From contig LIBO01000086.1 of assembly GCA_001438005.1 (NCBI GenBank), positions 1-5,280 of the forward strand: a stretch of DNA of 5,280 bases, given 5' to 3'. The DNA comes from Verrucomicrobia subdivision 6 bacterium BACL9 MAG-120507-bin52. GTDB lineage: Bacteria; Verrucomicrobiota; Verrucomicrobiia; Methylacidiphilales; Verrucolacustridaceae. The notes beneath the pieces are model-generated. The model saw nothing but the letters and a program-made list of their open reading frames with translations. It was not told the DNA's origin and made no database searches. Shown piece by piece: positions 4,446 through 5,280 of this stretch. Position 1 is the stretch's first letter. Every line of letters starts with the position of its first letter. The position numbers and the translations under genes are program-made.

Positions 4446-5280
4446 AGGCGAAGGAGTTTGCCTTGAAGTTGGGGCTGACGGCGGAGGAGTACGGGACGAT
4501 TGAGAAGGGGCTGGGCAGGGAGCCAAACGAGAATGAGTTGGGCATGTTTTCGGTGATGTGGAGTGAGCACTGTTCGTACAAGAATACGCGGCGGGAGTTG
4601 CGCAAGTTTCCGACGACGGGTCCAGCGGTGCTGGTGAAGGCGGGGGAGGAGAATGCGGGGGTGGTGGATGCGGGGGATGGGTTGGCTTTGGCCTATAAGA
4701 TCGAGTCGCACAATCATCCGAGCGCGGTGGAGCCGTTTCAAGGGGCGGCGACGGGCGTGGGAGGAATTTTGCGGGATATTTTCACGATGGGAGCGAGGCC
4801 GGTGGCGTTTATGGATTCGTTGCGCTTTGGTCGGCCAGACGCGAAAGGGGAGGCGGGAAGGCGGACGCGAGGGTTGATTCACGGGGTGGTGTCGGGGATT
4901 TCACACTATGGAAATTGTGTGGGGGTGCCGACGGTGGGGGGGGAGCTGGTTTTTGATTCGGCGTATGAGGGCAATCCGCTGGTGAATGTGTTTTGTTTGG
5001 GGACGTTGCGGCACGATCAGATTCGGCGAGGGGCGGCCAAGGGAGTGGGGAATCCGGTTTTTTATGTGGGGGCGAAGACGGGGAGGGACGGGCTGGCCGG
5101 GGCGGCGTTTGCCTCGAGAGATTTGACGGAGGAGAGCAAGGCGGATCGGCCAGCGGTGCAGGTGGGAGATCCCTTTGTGGGGAAGTTACTCTTCGAGGCG
5201 TGTCTGGAGCTGTACGCGAGGCCGGATCTGGTGGTGGGGGTGCAGGACATGGGGGCGGCGGGGCTGACCTGTTCGACCTG
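4442..5280 (+). CDS. purL: Phosphoribosylformylglycinamidine synthase subunit PurL, N-terminal part (cut by window edge)
   Basis: PurL is the ATP-dependent catalytic subunit that turns FGAR into FGAM using ammonia from PurQ. The first 279 residues are visible and the frame remains open at the right edge, so the gene continues outside. It starts directly in the small-PurL core: GMFSVMWSEHCSYKNTR (34-50, with the conserved H43), then YKIESHNHPSAVEPFQGAAT (85-104), GGILRDIFTMGARPVAF (107-123), ISHYGNCVGVPTVGGE (153-168), and QDMGAAGLTCST (268-279). These are the metal- and nucleotide-binding segments of the PurM/PurL superfamily. ATG 4442 overlaps the purQ stop as ATGA and has GGGAGG at 4431-4436, five bases upstream. 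No frameshift or missing key residue is seen in the visible part. Confidence 0.96.
   Translation, partial: MKAKEFALKLGLTAEEYGTIEKGLGREPNENELGMFSVMWSEHCSYKNTRRELRKFPTTGPAVLVKAGEENAGVVDAGDGLALAYKIESHNHPSAVEPFQGAATGVGGILRDIFTMGARPVAFMDSLRFGRPDAKGEAGRRTRGLIHGVVSGISHYGNCVGVPTVGGELVFDSAYEGNPLVNVFCLGTLRHDQIRRGAAKGVGNPVFYVGAKTGRDGLAGAAFASRDLTEESKADRPAVQVGDPFVGKLLFEACLELYARPDLVVGVQDMGAAGLTCST

Noticed and set aside
4301..4882. Long minus-strand frame opposite purQ and purL
   Set aside because: Antisense shadow of two clear purine genes with low-complexity composition.

Overview
The window comes from a bacterial chromosome. It is GC-rich and, above all, G-rich on the + strand. All six recognisable genes lie on + and are tightly packed, with stop/start overlaps at four junctions. 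The purine genes are of the PurS + PurQ + small PurL type with a PurB close to the Bacillus form, so this is not an enteric-type gammaproteobacterium. The split photolyase resembles gene pairs I remember from cyanobacteria and some other environmental bacteria. The heavy use of ttg, gcg, ggg and cgg codons would fit a Verrucomicrobiota- or PVC-like genome, but that is a weak guess and the phylum cannot be fixed from sequence reading alone.

Layout. Positions 1-206 hold no convincing gene. They are less GC-rich from about 85 onward and contain four alternating copies of a 7-base unit, a weak promoter candidate and one DnaA-box-like site. Positions 207-2127 form a three-gene cluster: a stand-alone photolyase FAD-binding (catalytic) domain (207-1004), a small protein that looks like the photolyase N-terminal alpha/beta domain (1004-1417), and an exported serine acyl-enzyme of the class D beta-lactamase / penicillin-binding transpeptidase fold (1414-2127). 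The photolyase is thus encoded as two genes, with the catalytic half first. After a 73-base gap comes a de novo purine cluster: purB (2201-3493), purS (3508-3756), purQ (3753-4445) and purL (4442 to the right edge, incomplete).

How the genes work together. PurS, PurQ and PurL are the three subunits of FGAM synthase (step 4 of IMP synthesis). PurB acts later on SAICAR and on adenylosuccinate. The two photolyase pieces probably assemble into one light-dependent DNA repair enzyme or related flavoprotein. The transpeptidase-like gene has no obvious functional link to either group and appears to be translationally coupled to the photolyase pair.

Most notable: the split photolyase with inverted domain order, a cysteine cluster at the end of its FAD domain, and a perfect A_AAA_AAG slippery heptamer in the second gene that could fuse it by -1 frameshift to the transpeptidase-like frame through a glycine-rich linker. 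No wholly new system is evident.
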